The translations under genes and the position numbers were made by a program. Below the pieces are notes generated by a model. The model worked only from the letters and a program-made list of their open reading frames with translations, was not told where the DNA came from and made no database searches. This document shows positions 46,594 to 55,029 of a DNA stretch of 64,000 nt, one piece after another (position 1 is the stretch's first letter; each line of letters opens with the position of its first letter). Source of the DNA: Geobacillus kaustophilus (GTDB taxonomy: Bacteria > Bacillota > Bacilli > Bacillales > Anoxybacillaceae); the NCBI RefSeq assembly GCF_000948285.1, contig NZ_JYBP01000003.1, positions 3,224,001 to 3,288,000 of the forward strand. Direction: 5' to 3'.

Positions 46594-47499
46594 TTATTGA
46601 TTGATATCCATGTTTGGATCCAGCGCATCGCGCAATCCGTCGCCAACGACGTTAAAGGCGAAGACGACGAGCATAATAGCGATGCCTGGAACGACCGTCA
46701 TGTGCGGCGACGTCCACATAAACGCCTGGCCAGCGGCAATCATGGCTCCCCACTCCGGCGTCGGCGGCTGAGCGCCGAGCCCCAAATAGCTGAGCGAGGC
46801 AGCAGATAAAATGGCAGTTGCCATGCGCATCGTCGCAAACACAATGATCGGCGCCAAACAGTTTGGCAAAATATGTTTGATGATGATACGGGCGTTGCTC
46901 GCCCCGAGCGCTTTCATCGCCAAAATATACTCACGATTTTTGATCGACAAAACGCTGCCACGGACGATGCGGGCGCACGTCGGGATCGACCAAATGCTAA
47001 TGGCGATCGCCACATTCATCAAGCCGGTGCCTAAAATAGCGATGATGAGCATGGCAAGCAAAATTCCCGGAAACGCAAACAGCAAGTCGACAATCCGCAT
47101 GATCAGTCCGTCGAGTTTTTTGTAATACCCTGCCAACAGGCCGAGCGCCACCCCACCGATGAGCCCTAAGCTGACGGAAACGATGCCGACAACGAGGGAA
47201 ATGCGGGCGCCATATACGATGCGACTCCAAATATCCCGCCCGTAGTTATCGGTTCCAAGCCAATGTCCATCGGAAAAAACCGGCAGCTCAGCCGCTGACA
47301 AATTTTGCTTGACCGGATCATGGGTGGCGAGCCACGGTGCAAAGATGGCCATGAGTACTTGAATGGCGATGATGACAAGCCCCACGATTGCCAACTTGTT
47401 TTTCAGCAACCGCCTGAGCGTGGTGATGTACATTTTTTCTTTCTTGCGTCCAAGGTCGGCTGTCGCATGGCCTGTTTTCACCGCTACACCGGTTTCCAT
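46594..47499 (-). CDS. Peptide ABC transporter permease (DppC type)
   Basis: 301 residues; six helices. N-terminal cytoplasmic part, then LLKNKLAIVGLVIIAIQVLMA. EAA loop EYILAMKALGASNARIIIKHILPN. AQPPTPEWGAMIAAGQ is typical of DppC. 26 bp after the DppB-type gene. Confidence 0.94.
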   Translation of the reverse strand: METGVAVKTGHATADLGRKKEKMYITTLRRLLKNKLAIVGLVIIAIQVLMAIFAPWLATHDPVKQNLSAAELPVFSDGHWLGTDNYGRDIWSRIVYGARISLVVGIVSVSLGLIGGVALGLLAGYYKKLDGLIMRIVDLLFAFPGILLAMLIIAILGTGLMNVAIAISIWSIPTCARIVRGSVLSIKNREYILAMKALGASNARIIIKHILPNCLAPIIVFATMRMATAILSAASLSYLGLGAQPPTPEWGAMIAAGQAFMWTSPHMTVVPGIAIMLVVFAFNVVGDGLRDALDPNMDINQ

Positions 47500-47525
47500 T
47501 CATTTTCCCCCTTTCTATCGCTCAT

Positions 47526-48470
47526 TTAATCGTAACTAATACGCGGGTCGATAAATGTATAAATAATGTCAACAATCAGGTTGACTAAGACAAACAACGT
47601 AGCAACAAGCAAGACGGAGCCTTGCACCATCGGGAAGTCCCGGGCGGCAATGGCTTGCACCATCAGGCGGCCGACGCCGTTAATGGCAAAAACCTGTTCG
47701 GTGATGATCGTGCCGCCGAGCAAAAAACCAAAGTTTAGGCCAATGACAGTAATGACGGGGATCATGGCGTTGCGCAAGGCATGCACCCAAATGACCGTCC
47801 GCTCTCTTAAGCCTTTGGCCCGTGCTGTCCGAATAAAGTCGGCTCGGATGACCTCGAGCATCGACGAACGGCTCATTCTCGCAATCATTGCTGCTGACCC
47901 GGTCCCAAGCGTAATGGCCGGCAGCACCAGCTGCTTCAACCCTTCTGCCGTATAAAACGGCTGATCCAACCCGCCGACGGGAAGCAACTGCAAGTTGACA
48001 GCGAAAATTAAAATGAGCACGGTGCCAAGCCAAAAGTTCGGGATCGAAATGCCTGCCAAAGCAAAGACGGTGCTGGAGACGTCAAACCATGAATTTTGCC
48101 GGATGGCAGAAATAATGCCGGCAACGACACCAATGATGACCGCCACAATAATGCTGGCGATGGCTAGCTTAAGCGTGTTCGGAAACCGCGTCATGATCGC
48201 GTCCCACACCGGCTGTTTCGTTTGGTACGAATAACCAAGATCACCATGGAGCACCCCGTTTATGTAACGGCCATACTGGACAAGGAACGGGTCGTTAAGC
48301 CCTAAATCTTTGCGGATGGCCTCGATGTCTGACTGTGATGCGGTCGGGCCAGCAATGATCGTTGCTGGGTCCCCCGGAGCGATATACATGCTCGTAAAGA
48401 CGAGGAACGAGATGCCGACCAATAGGAGGATAAGATGAAAAAATCTTCTGACAATCATCCCTACCATCAT
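47526..48470 (-). CDS. Peptide ABC transporter permease (DppB type)
   Basis: 314 residues from ATG 48470, with AAAGGAG upstream; an ATG one codon later and a GTG two codons earlier are alternatives. FLVFTSMYIAPGDPATIIAG, GDLGYSYQTKQPVWDAI and the EAA loop ADFIRTARAKGLRERTVIWVHALRNA define DppB/GsiC. First gene of the transporter operon. Confidence 0.94.
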   Translation of the reverse strand: MMVGMIVRRFFHLILLLVGISFLVFTSMYIAPGDPATIIAGPTASQSDIEAIRKDLGLNDPFLVQYGRYINGVLHGDLGYSYQTKQPVWDAIMTRFPNTLKLAIASIIVAVIIGVVAGIISAIRQNSWFDVSSTVFALAGISIPNFWLGTVLILIFAVNLQLLPVGGLDQPFYTAEGLKQLVLPAITLGTGSAAMIARMSRSSMLEVIRADFIRTARAKGLRERTVIWVHALRNAMIPVITVIGLNFGFLLGGTIITEQVFAINGVGRLMVQAIAARDFPMVQGSVLLVATLFVLVNLIVDIIYTFIDPRISYD

Positions 48471-48632
48471 ACTCACTCCTTTCCGTTGTTTATATAAAAG
48501 AGAATTTTATATTCATTTGTTAATTAAAATCAAATTGATATTTAACAAAGTTAATTTTTATTTTGTTTTTTATGATTATATAGGAATTCGAATCATTTTT
48601 CTACATAATTCTCTAAAAAAATTGAATTTTTT

Positions 48633-48789
48633 GGCTCTTCACCACAAAGTGTACTTGACAAATAAAGACGATCATGATAGAGAAAATCAAAACAGCGTTT
48701 TTCCTTTTAATACCATACGTCTCTTTGAGCAACAAACATTGCTATCATGTTTGTCTTTAAAAGTCAAGTACATCTTTTGGTGATGAACC
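48633..48789. repeat. 157-bp MITE with ISL3 ends
   Basis: The left end GGCTCTTCACCACAAAG and right end GGTTCATCACCAAAAG (inward) both lead into TGTACTTGAC and match the intact ISL3 at 1347–2681. A perfect 8-bp target duplication, AATTTTTT, lies at 48625–48632 and 48790–48797. The inverted repeats extend inward with AAGACnnnCATGATAG, about 45 bp in all. No coding capacity. Confidence 0.92.
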
Positions 48790-48806
48790 AATTTTTTATT
48801 ATGAAT

Positions 48807-48837
48807 AAAAAAAACGCCCCTTTACGGGACGCTTTTT
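48807..48837 (-). terminator. Terminator of the Lrp-type regulator gene
   Basis: Minus strand GCGTCCC-GTAA-AGGGGCG followed by eight T's. The MITE sits just beyond it. Confidence 0.75.
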
Positions 48838-48869
48838 ACCGGGCTTCACGGCCCTGCCAGAGGCGGCCG

Positions 48870-49319
48870 CTACAACTTCAACCCCGTCCGGCTCTTAAAG
48901 CGGCGAAGCAAAATATGGCTTTCGACTCTCGTGATGCCTTCTAACGCATACAGCTCATTGTTGATGAATTTTTCGAGGGCGGCAAAATCTTCAACGAGAA
49001 CGTGCATATGGAGCGTGCTCGGGCCGGTCATTTGGTAGCAGCTCGCCACGTTTGGGTTTTCGGCCAGCTTTTGCGCCACTTCGACCAAATACGCCGGCTC
49101 GCAGTCAACCTCGAAAAACGCCGAGACTTGCTTGCCGAATTTCTCTGAATTAATGACGACGGTGAACTTTTCAATGACGCCGTGCTTGACGAGCTGGTTG
49201 ACCCGTTCGCGGACGGCGACGCGCGAGAGATTCAGTTTTTTGCCGATGTCGACGTATGACATTCGGCCATCTTCAATCAACAGCTCAAGAATTTTGCGGT
49301 CGATGTCATCCAATTTCAC
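48870..49319 (-). CDS. Lrp/AsnC-family transcriptional regulator
   Basis: 149 residues. N-terminal winged HTH (DDIDRKILELLIEDGRMSYVDIGKKLNLSRVAVRERVNQL) and C-terminal RAM domain (LVEVAQKLAENPNVASCYQMTGPSTLHMHVLVED). Senses amino acids or similar effectors in relatives. Monocistronic; the target is unknown, though the neighbouring peptide importer is a candidate. Confidence 0.93.
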   Translation of the reverse strand: MKLDDIDRKILELLIEDGRMSYVDIGKKLNLSRVAVRERVNQLVKHGVIEKFTVVINSEKFGKQVSAFFEVDCEPAYLVEVAQKLAENPNVASCYQMTGPSTLHMHVLVEDFAALEKFINNELYALEGITRVESHILLRRFKSRTGLKL

Positions 49320-49418
49320 TGCCTTGTCACCCGCCTAGCATCCATTTTCTATCATTATACCCGCTCCGGCTGCCAGGTTGAAAGCTTTTTCATCCCTCTA
49401 GGGCGCAACATGACGATG

Positions 49419-49462
49419 AAAAAAGGCCCGCCCGTTTGTCTTGGCAAACGGACAGGCCTTTT
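49419..49462 (-). terminator. spoIIQ terminator
   Basis: AAAAGGCC…CCGTTTG-TCTTGG-CAAACGG…GGCCTTTT, a long stem with flanking A/T tracts; may work both ways. Confidence 0.8.
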
Positions 49463-49502
49463 CGTCGCGTTTTTCGTTTCCTCTTGCTCGACGCTTTGTC
49501 GA

Positions 49503-50390
49503 TTACGCTCTTGCCATGCCGATCGACGCATCGGGTGTTTTGTAGGACGAAGCGTCATCATGTTCGCCTTGGTTGTTGTCGCTTGGCGTCGTCGAATGGT
49601 CGTCAGCCGGCGCTTGTTCATTCGCCGGGTTTTCGTCTGTCGGCGCTGTTTCGTCGCTTGGCATCAATTCTTTTTCTTTGCTCGTGGCAGCGCGATCCCT
49701 TCCTGCGTTGTCTTCCGCTTTGTCAGTCAAAGCAGTCAACGGTTTGTCGACATAATCAATCGGATTCACCGCCCGGCCGTCTTTGCGAATTTCAAAGTGG
49801 ACGTGGATGCCGGCTTCTTTGTTGAATTCGCTTTGCCCTGCCTTGCCGATCACTTCGCCTTGTTTCACCGTGTCGCCGGCTTCGACTTTCACATCAGCGA
49901 GCGATTGATAGACGGTCGTAACCCCTTGTTCATGGTTGATTTCGACAACGTAGCCTAAAATCGGGTCTTTTTCCGCTTTCGTCACCGTTCCGCTTAAGGA
50001 AGCGGTGACGTCAAACGTTTTGCCGTCTTGGCGCACAAGATCGATGCCTTGGTTCGGGTGGTACGTATGATCATAAAAGACGAGGGCTGCTTCCTGTTCT
50101 GCTTCCGATGCTTTGTCATCGTAGAATAGCGTTTTCACTTGCACCGCATTCGGATCAAGCACCGGCATCGCAATCGTTTCGACCGTTTCATTGACCGGAA
50201 CAGCTGGATTTTCTTGTTGGGCGGTGCCGTTTTTCGCCACGTTGTCTCTGCCCGTATTCTCCTCTTTGCCCAATTGGAACCAAAGCGCACCAGCGACGAT
50301 CAATGCGGCAGACGATAAATAGATCGCCGGAAACACCCAACGTTTGCGGAACAGACGCTTCAGCGACGATTGTTTTTGTTCCTCTCTCAT
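49503..50390 (-). CDS. spoIIQ: Forespore protein SpoIIQ
   Basis: 295 residues from ATG 50390 (MREEQKQSSLKRLFRKRW), with GAGGTGA upstream. One membrane helix (VFPAIYLSSAALIVAGALWF) and an M23/LytM domain facing the intermembrane space, where it pairs with SpoIIIAH. The usual HxGxD metal motif reads NQGID, so the first His is Asn, while HVHFEI keeps HxH. It is therefore probably structural rather than a peptidase, as in B. subtilis. The acidic/proline tail after about residue 230 is low complexity. Confidence 0.94.
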   Translation of the reverse strand: MREEQKQSSLKRLFRKRWVFPAIYLSSAALIVAGALWFQLGKEENTGRDNVAKNGTAQQENPAVPVNETVETIAMPVLDPNAVQVKTLFYDDKASEAEQEAALVFYDHTYHPNQGIDLVRQDGKTFDVTASLSGTVTKAEKDPILGYVVEINHEQGVTTVYQSLADVKVEAGDTVKQGEVIGKAGQSEFNKEAGIHVHFEIRKDGRAVNPIDYVDKPLTALTDKAEDNAGRDRAATSKEKELMPSDETAPTDENPANEQAPADDHSTTPSDNNQGEHDDASSYKTPDASIGMARA

Positions 50391-50464
50391 GTTCATCACC
50401 TCAGCAACCATTTTGAACAGAAAGAGGAAAAGATATACACATCGAAAACAATTTTTTTACTTAT

Positions 50465-50500
50465 TTTTTGACATTCAGCTAGATTTTATACAAAAAATGA
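50465..50500 (-). promoter_or_regulatory. Possible sigma-F promoter of spoIIQ
   Basis: Minus strand TTGTATAAAATC…GTCAAAAAAT resembles GTATA with a GxxAAAAT-type -10 about 14–15 bases on. spoIIQ is a known sigma-F gene; the match is weak. Confidence 0.35.
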
Positions 50501-50537
50501 GGGGCGTCTCCCTGCCTTTTGCCCCGAAAGTTTGACA

Positions 50538-50564
50538 GAAAAACCGGGGAGCGAGACCCCCGGC
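50538..50564 (-). terminator. spoIID terminator
   Basis: Minus strand CCGGGG-GTCTCGCT-CCCCGG followed by TTTTT, directly after the stop codon. Confidence 0.85.
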
Positions 50565-51596
50565 TCATCCATTTTTCGCGGTCAATTTGTTTAAAAACGC
50601 CGTCGCCGACGAAATATGGACACCGCGGTAATAATATTTGACGATGTCAGCGTACGTTTTCCCTTCTTTCGCCATAAAGTTGGCTCCGTATTGGCTCATG
50701 CCGACGCCATGGCCGTAGCCTTTCGTCGTAATGATGATGTCATCTCCGTTGCGCACCCAAGTGAAATCACTCGACGGCAACCCGAGCCGTTCGCGCACGT
50801 CGCGGCCCGTAAACGTCTTGCCGCCAATCTTCACTTCGCCGACGCGGCGGCCGGGAGTGCGCGATACAATGACGCCGACTGAGCCGTCAGCAGGCAATTC
50901 GACCCCCAGTCTTCGCTCGAATTCCGCCACTGGCATCGTTTTTCGCTGGTAAAACTTCGGGGATTGTTTGTCCCATGGGCTGGCGACGCTTTTTAAATAC
51001 GGAAAATCGCTTTGCCAATAGGCTTCCGAATTTTCCGTATAGCCGTTGCTTGTTGAAAAAAACAGCGCCTCGATTGGCTCGTTGTTGTATGTCAAAATTT
51101 GTCCTTGCGTGTCCATCACCGCTTTTGTCACTTTTTTCATTTTCCAATCGTAGTCGCTGCCCCATAGTTTTCGCAGTTCGTCATCGCTGTAATAGACTTG
51201 ATGAGCCACTGTGTCAGTCACATTCGCTCCTTTTGGGAGGCGAAACGGCTGGTTGGCGAGCAATTGCTTCACGATGTACGTTCTTGCCGTCAACGCTTGC
51301 GCCTTTAATGCCTCGAGTTCAAATTCGGCCGGCATTTCCGCCGCAACGACGCCGATGACATATTGCTCGAGGGGAATATGTTCGACGCGTTGTTCTTTGC
51401 TTCGATAGACCGCCACGTCGATGGACGGCCCTTCGGCTGCCTGCGATCGCTGGACTTGTTCTTGCTTTTGCAGTTGTTCGGCCAATTTGGCCACCTTCCC
51501 GTCATAAAATGGAAGAACGAGCGCCGTCGGAATGACGAGGATGGCGACAAACAGCGAGAGAGCGAGCGCCATCACCGGTTTCAGTCGTTTCACCAT
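50565..51596 (-). CDS. spoIID: Stage II sporulation protein D (lytic transglycosylase)
   Basis: 343 residues from ATG 51596 (MVKRLKPVMALALSLFVAILV), after GGGGG. N-terminal membrane anchor, then the SpoIID domain with catalytic Glu87 in VAAEMPAEFELEALKAQALTARTY, and GYGHGVGMSQYGANFMA near the C-terminus. Degrades septal glycan during engulfment with SpoIIM/P. The in-frame extension to 51866 is not supported. Confidence 0.95.
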   Translation of the reverse strand: MVKRLKPVMALALSLFVAILVIPTALVLPFYDGKVAKLAEQLQKQEQVQRSQAAEGPSIDVAVYRSKEQRVEHIPLEQYVIGVVAAEMPAEFELEALKAQALTARTYIVKQLLANQPFRLPKGANVTDTVAHQVYYSDDELRKLWGSDYDWKMKKVTKAVMDTQGQILTYNNEPIEALFFSTSNGYTENSEAYWQSDFPYLKSVASPWDKQSPKFYQRKTMPVAEFERRLGVELPADGSVGVIVSRTPGRRVGEVKIGGKTFTGRDVRERLGLPSSDFTWVRNGDDIIITTKGYGHGVGMSQYGANFMAKEGKTYADIVKYYYRGVHISSATAFLNKLTAKNG

Positions 51597-51674
51597 AGCC
51601 GAGCCCCCAATATGCATTTTCCAAGCACAAGCGGACATCGTGAATGAATGCCTGCGTTGGCTTCGGTTCGTTAC

Positions 51675-51706
51675 TATAGTTATGGGCTCGGACAAGTATA
51701 TATGAC
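51675..51706 (-). promoter_or_regulatory. Sigma-E-type promoter of spoIID
   Basis: Minus strand GTCATAT (51706–51700), 15 bases, CATAACTATA (51684–51675), close to the sigma-E consensus; about 80 bp upstream of the start. spoIID belongs to the sigma-E regulon. Confidence 0.65.
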
Positions 51707-52098
51707 AGTTTTCTTTCCAGCCAAAACCTCCATGAGCGCGTTTCGCACCCCGCCTAAAAGGCTGGTGAAAAACAACGGATTCGCTCGGTTTGTGAGAAAT
51801 CGCAAGGAATGACGCTATGGTGTTGCAAGGTTTTGCCATTGGAGAAACACTGTTGGAGAACAGCATTTCCCCTTAAATCACAAGCCTTCTAAACATGAAG
51901 CCGTTGAACTGAACAGGGGCGATGAAACAAGCGGCTTTTCGAAAGCACATGTTTCACTACCGCGGCAACTTGCCGCGCGCGATGCGATCAAGCTTATGGA
52001 GAAACTTCATACAGACAGTCTTTCTCTGAGCTTCAAAACAGGCCGTCAGGAACGAACGGTTATTTTTTACCGTCCTTCGACGGTCGCCCGTGTTCCAA
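51707..52098. other. Gene-free region between spoIID and murA
   Basis: About 390 bp with no supported gene, repeat or RNA. Confidence 0.5.
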
Positions 52099-52146
52099 GA
52101 AAAAAACGACCATTCCCTGCTGAAAGGCAGTTCACGGTCGTTTTTC
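52099..52146 (-). terminator. murA terminator
   Basis: Minus strand AAAAACGACCGTGAACTGCC…GGTCGTTTTTTT, a long stem with a T-run. Confidence 0.8.
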
Positions 52147-52151
52147 GCTCT

Positions 52152-53456
52152 TTATCCGTTCCATTGGATCGTTTGAATTTGGTCGAACTGTTCCGTTTCT
52201 TCACGGACGCGTTCAATGTCGGCCCCAAGCGCAGCCAACTTTTCATGGAAGCGGACGTACCCGCGGTCGAGATGACGAAGCTCGGTCACACGCGTGTAGC
52301 CGTCCGCCGCGAGTCCAGCCAAAATCAACGCCGCCGCTGCGCGTAAATCGGTGGCCGCCACTTCGGCGCCTTGCAGCTGGCACGGGCCATTGATCATGAC
52401 GGAACGCCCCTCAATTTTAATATCGGCGTTCATGCGCCGGAATTCCTCCACATGCATGAAGCGGTTTTCAAACACCGTCTCGGTGATCATGCTCGTGCCT
52501 TCCGCTTTCAACAAGAGAGCCATCATTTGCGACTGCATGTCGGTCGGAAAGCCCGGGTATGGCATCGTTTTAATGTCGACGGCTTTCAGCTTTTCCGGAC
52601 CGATGACACGCACGCCGTTTTCCTCTTCAATGACGGTCACGCCCATTTCTTCGAGTTTGGCGATCAGCGAGCCTAAATGTTCCGGAACGGCTCCTTGCAC
52701 GAGGACATTGCCGCCGGTGATCGCCGCCGCCACCATAAACGTGCCGGCTTCGATGCGGTCCGGAATGACCGTATGCGTTGTGCCGACGAGCTCGTCAACT
52801 CCCTCGATTCGAATCGTTCCGGTGCCGGCGCCGCGCACTTTGGCGCCCATCGCGTTCAAAAAGTTCGCCAAATCGACGATTTCCGGCTCTTTGGCGCAGT
52901 TTTCGATCACAGTCGTGCCTTCCGCGAGCACGGCGGCCATCATAATGTTTTCCGTCGCCCCGACGCTTGGAAAGTCCAAATAAATTTTGGCGCCGCGGAG
53001 CCGTCCGTTCACTTCCGCATCGATAAAGCCATTGCCGACTTTCACAGACGCGCCCATCGCTTCAAATCCTTTTAAATGTTGGTCGATCGGGCGCGAGCCA
53101 ATGGCACAGCCGCCCGGCAGCGCCACGCGGGCTCGGCCGTTGCGCGCCAACAGCGGCCCCATGACCAACACTGACGCGCGCATTTTTCGCACATATTCAA
53201 ACGGCGCTTCCACCGTCAACGGACCGGTGGCGTCGACGGTGACCGTCTCGCCGGCAATGTGCACATCGGCGCCTAAATAGCGGAGCACTTCGCTGATTGT
53301 ATATACATCGGAAAGAGCAGGCACATCATGAATCGTACTTGTTCCTTTCGTGGCCAATAAAGTGGCAGCAATGACAGGCAAAACGGCATTTTTTGCGCCT
53401 TCCACTTTGACGGTGCCGCTCAACCGGTTTCCGCCACGGACGATGATCTTTTCCAA
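52152..53456 (-). CDS. murA: UDP-N-acetylglucosamine 1-carboxyvinyltransferase
   Basis: 434 residues with a TTG start at 53456, preceded by GGAGGGG; the upstream in-frame extension lacks support. First committed step of peptidoglycan synthesis (PEP transfer to UDP-GlcNAc). N-terminal [25 protein letters not shown]; catalytic/fosfomycin Cys117 in [34 protein letters not shown] near 305. Next to spoIID and ywmB as in Bacillus, which points to MurAA. Confidence 0.96.
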   Translation of the reverse strand: MEKIIVRGGNRLSGTVKVEGAKNAVLPVIAATLLATKGTSTIHDVPALSDVYTISEVLRYLGADVHIAGETVTVDATGPLTVEAPFEYVRKMRASVLVMGPLLARNGRARVALPGGCAIGSRPIDQHLKGFEAMGASVKVGNGFIDAEVNGRLRGAKIYLDFPSVGATENIMMAAVLAEGTTVIENCAKEPEIVDLANFLNAMGAKVRGAGTGTIRIEGVDELVGTTHTVIPDRIEAGTFMVAAAITGGNVLVQGAVPEHLGSLIAKLEEMGVTVIEEENGVRVIGPEKLKAVDIKTMPYPGFPTDMQSQMMALLLKAEGTSMITETVFENRFMHVEEFRRMNADIKIEGRSVMINGPCQLQGAEVAATDLRAAAALILAGLAADGYTRVTELRHLDRGYVRFHEKLAALGADIERVREETEQFDQIQTIQWNG

Positions 53457-53487
53457 GGTATTCCCCTCCGCGTCCAATTTCTCTATA

Positions 53488-54243
53488 TTAGTATTCAATG
53501 GTAATGATTGGGGTTCCAGCAACGACGCGCGTCTTGCCGCCCAAACTTTTCCTCAAGGCGAGTTGCAGGTTGATCGGCTGATGATTGGCGGCCGGGAGAA
53601 CGTTCTTCCACTGCCCAGTATATGCAGACAGGGAAACGAGTGACTCTTCCCGCAGCCACTCGACAGGCGTCGCGTAGAAATCGCGAAGCAATTGAGAGGC
53701 TTGGTCGAACAAACCACTTTCCATATTACCACTGAACTCGCCTTCCATACAAGCAAAAAATGTAGGATGGTTCACAAATAGTCCGTTCGTCGTTTTTTCA
53801 ATGTGCCTTTTTATATCTTTCCAACCAGCTTGGCTCCACGTTGGGCCGGTTGCTTCATAGAGGATATACGTTTGCGGCGTTCCATTTGTGACGGTCATCA
53901 CGAGCTGGATTTGTTCACGAAAAAAGGAATGTTCGTTCGTGCCGATCGCTTTTTGCCAATGGCTAGTTTGGTGGAACGTCCAGCGAAAGGAGCGGTATGT
54001 TTGTTTGAACTCCGCCATTTTTTTGAAAAAGTCCGCATCATTTTCAATATCATGGGCATACTCTCTTGTGTACACGACCCAGCGGCCGAGCGAAGCACCG
54101 TGCTGCGCCAATGTGCGTGCCATCATTTCCAACGGTTTGGACCATTCGTTCCCCTGAGCGCCTTCCGTCCGATATTGCCCTGCGGCCAACGACAAGACCG
54201 CGGCGACGAGCGCCATCAGCCAACAGATTAGATTTTTTCTCAT
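53488..54243 (-). CDS. ywmB: YwmB family protein
   Basis: 251 residues from ATG 54243 ([23 protein letters not shown]), with a GAGAGGAAGG-type site. Secretion signal, then the YwmB (TATA-box-binding-like fold) domain: [36 protein letters not shown] and [13 protein letters not shown]. Function unknown; 31 bp before murA, probably co-transcribed. Confidence 0.9.
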   Translation of the reverse strand: MRKNLICWLMALVAAVLSLAAGQYRTEGAQGNEWSKPLEMMARTLAQHGASLGRWVVYTREYAHDIENDADFFKKMAEFKQTYRSFRWTFHQTSHWQKAIGTNEHSFFREQIQLVMTVTNGTPQTYILYEATGPTWSQAGWKDIKRHIEKTTNGLFVNHPTFFACMEGEFSGNMESGLFDQASQLLRDFYATPVEWLREESLVSLSAYTGQWKNVLPAANHQPINLQLALRKSLGGKTRVVAGTPIITIEY

Positions 54244-54503
54244 CTTCGTTCCCTTCCTCTCCTTACTTGTTATTGTTGCCAACGGGCAAGGGAACATACG
54301 TCAAAAAAATCGACAACCGCCGATTTTTGAAATCGCTTTCATAAATAAACATCAAATCGGAGGACAAACGGCCGAGAATCCATGGAAGAAGGGGACGGGA
54401 CGGGGAGCAAAGAGGCAGCGGCAAGAACCGATCGGCCGGACAGAGGGCGGGGCAAGCGGGCAGTTGGAGGGGGAGCCGAAGCGCCACGGCGCCCCGGGCC
54501 TTC

Positions 54504-54743
54504 CTATTCGCGGAACAAATACGGCAAATCGGTCGACCACGCCCAATAGTCGAGGAAAAAGTTCGCCACCGTCGAGCCGATAGCGATCGTCAATAAAATG
54601 TACAGCAGACGCCCTTGGACGACGCGGTTCGGCCGAAGCAGCACCTCGAGCCGCACCGCCTGCAGCGTCCACCACGTCACTGCTAGAAACGCTAAGTGGA
54701 CGATAATCGAAATCAACGCTTGTTGACCAATGACCGGCATCAT
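54504..54743 (-). CDS. ywzB: DUF1146 membrane protein YwzB
   Basis: 79 residues with two helices: ALISIIVHLAFLAVTWWTLQAV and LLYILLTIAIGSTVANFFLDY. GAGGTGA precedes the start at 54743. Conserved between nuo/atp and murA regions in Bacillaceae; role unknown. 260 bp of GC-rich sequence without a gene separates it from ywmB. Confidence 0.9.
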   Translation of the reverse strand: MMPVIGQQALISIIVHLAFLAVTWWTLQAVRLEVLLRPNRVVQGRLLYILLTIAIGSTVANFFLDYWAWSTDLPYLFRE

Positions 54744-54989
54744 CAAAGTTCACCTCTTTCCCAAGTATACGTGAAACGGTGCATATGACGCTTCTGTTCA
54801 TTCCCGAAACGCCGCAAGCAGCCAATGCCGCCAATGGACTAAAAGCGGCGCATGGCAAGCCTTTCGGTCCCGAAACAAAGCATTCCCTTCTTTCCCGAGA
54901 TCGAAACAGCCTCGCAGCCAAAGCACTCCCGTCTCTCAAAACAAAGCAACCGGCGCATACACCCCATTTTTTCACGCGGCCAGCGGCGC

Positions 54990-55020
54990 AAAAAAAGAGG
55001 AGAGGCTTCCCTCTCCCTTT
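54990..55020 (-). terminator. Terminator of the nuo operon
   Basis: Minus strand GGAGAGG-GAAG-CCTCTCC followed by TCTTTTTTT. Confidence 0.85.
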
Positions 55021-55029
55021 ATTCTACTG

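Noticed and set aside
49355-49958. Open frames over the spoIIQ tail on both strands
   Set aside because: They reflect low-complexity coding sequence of spoIIQ and its terminator.
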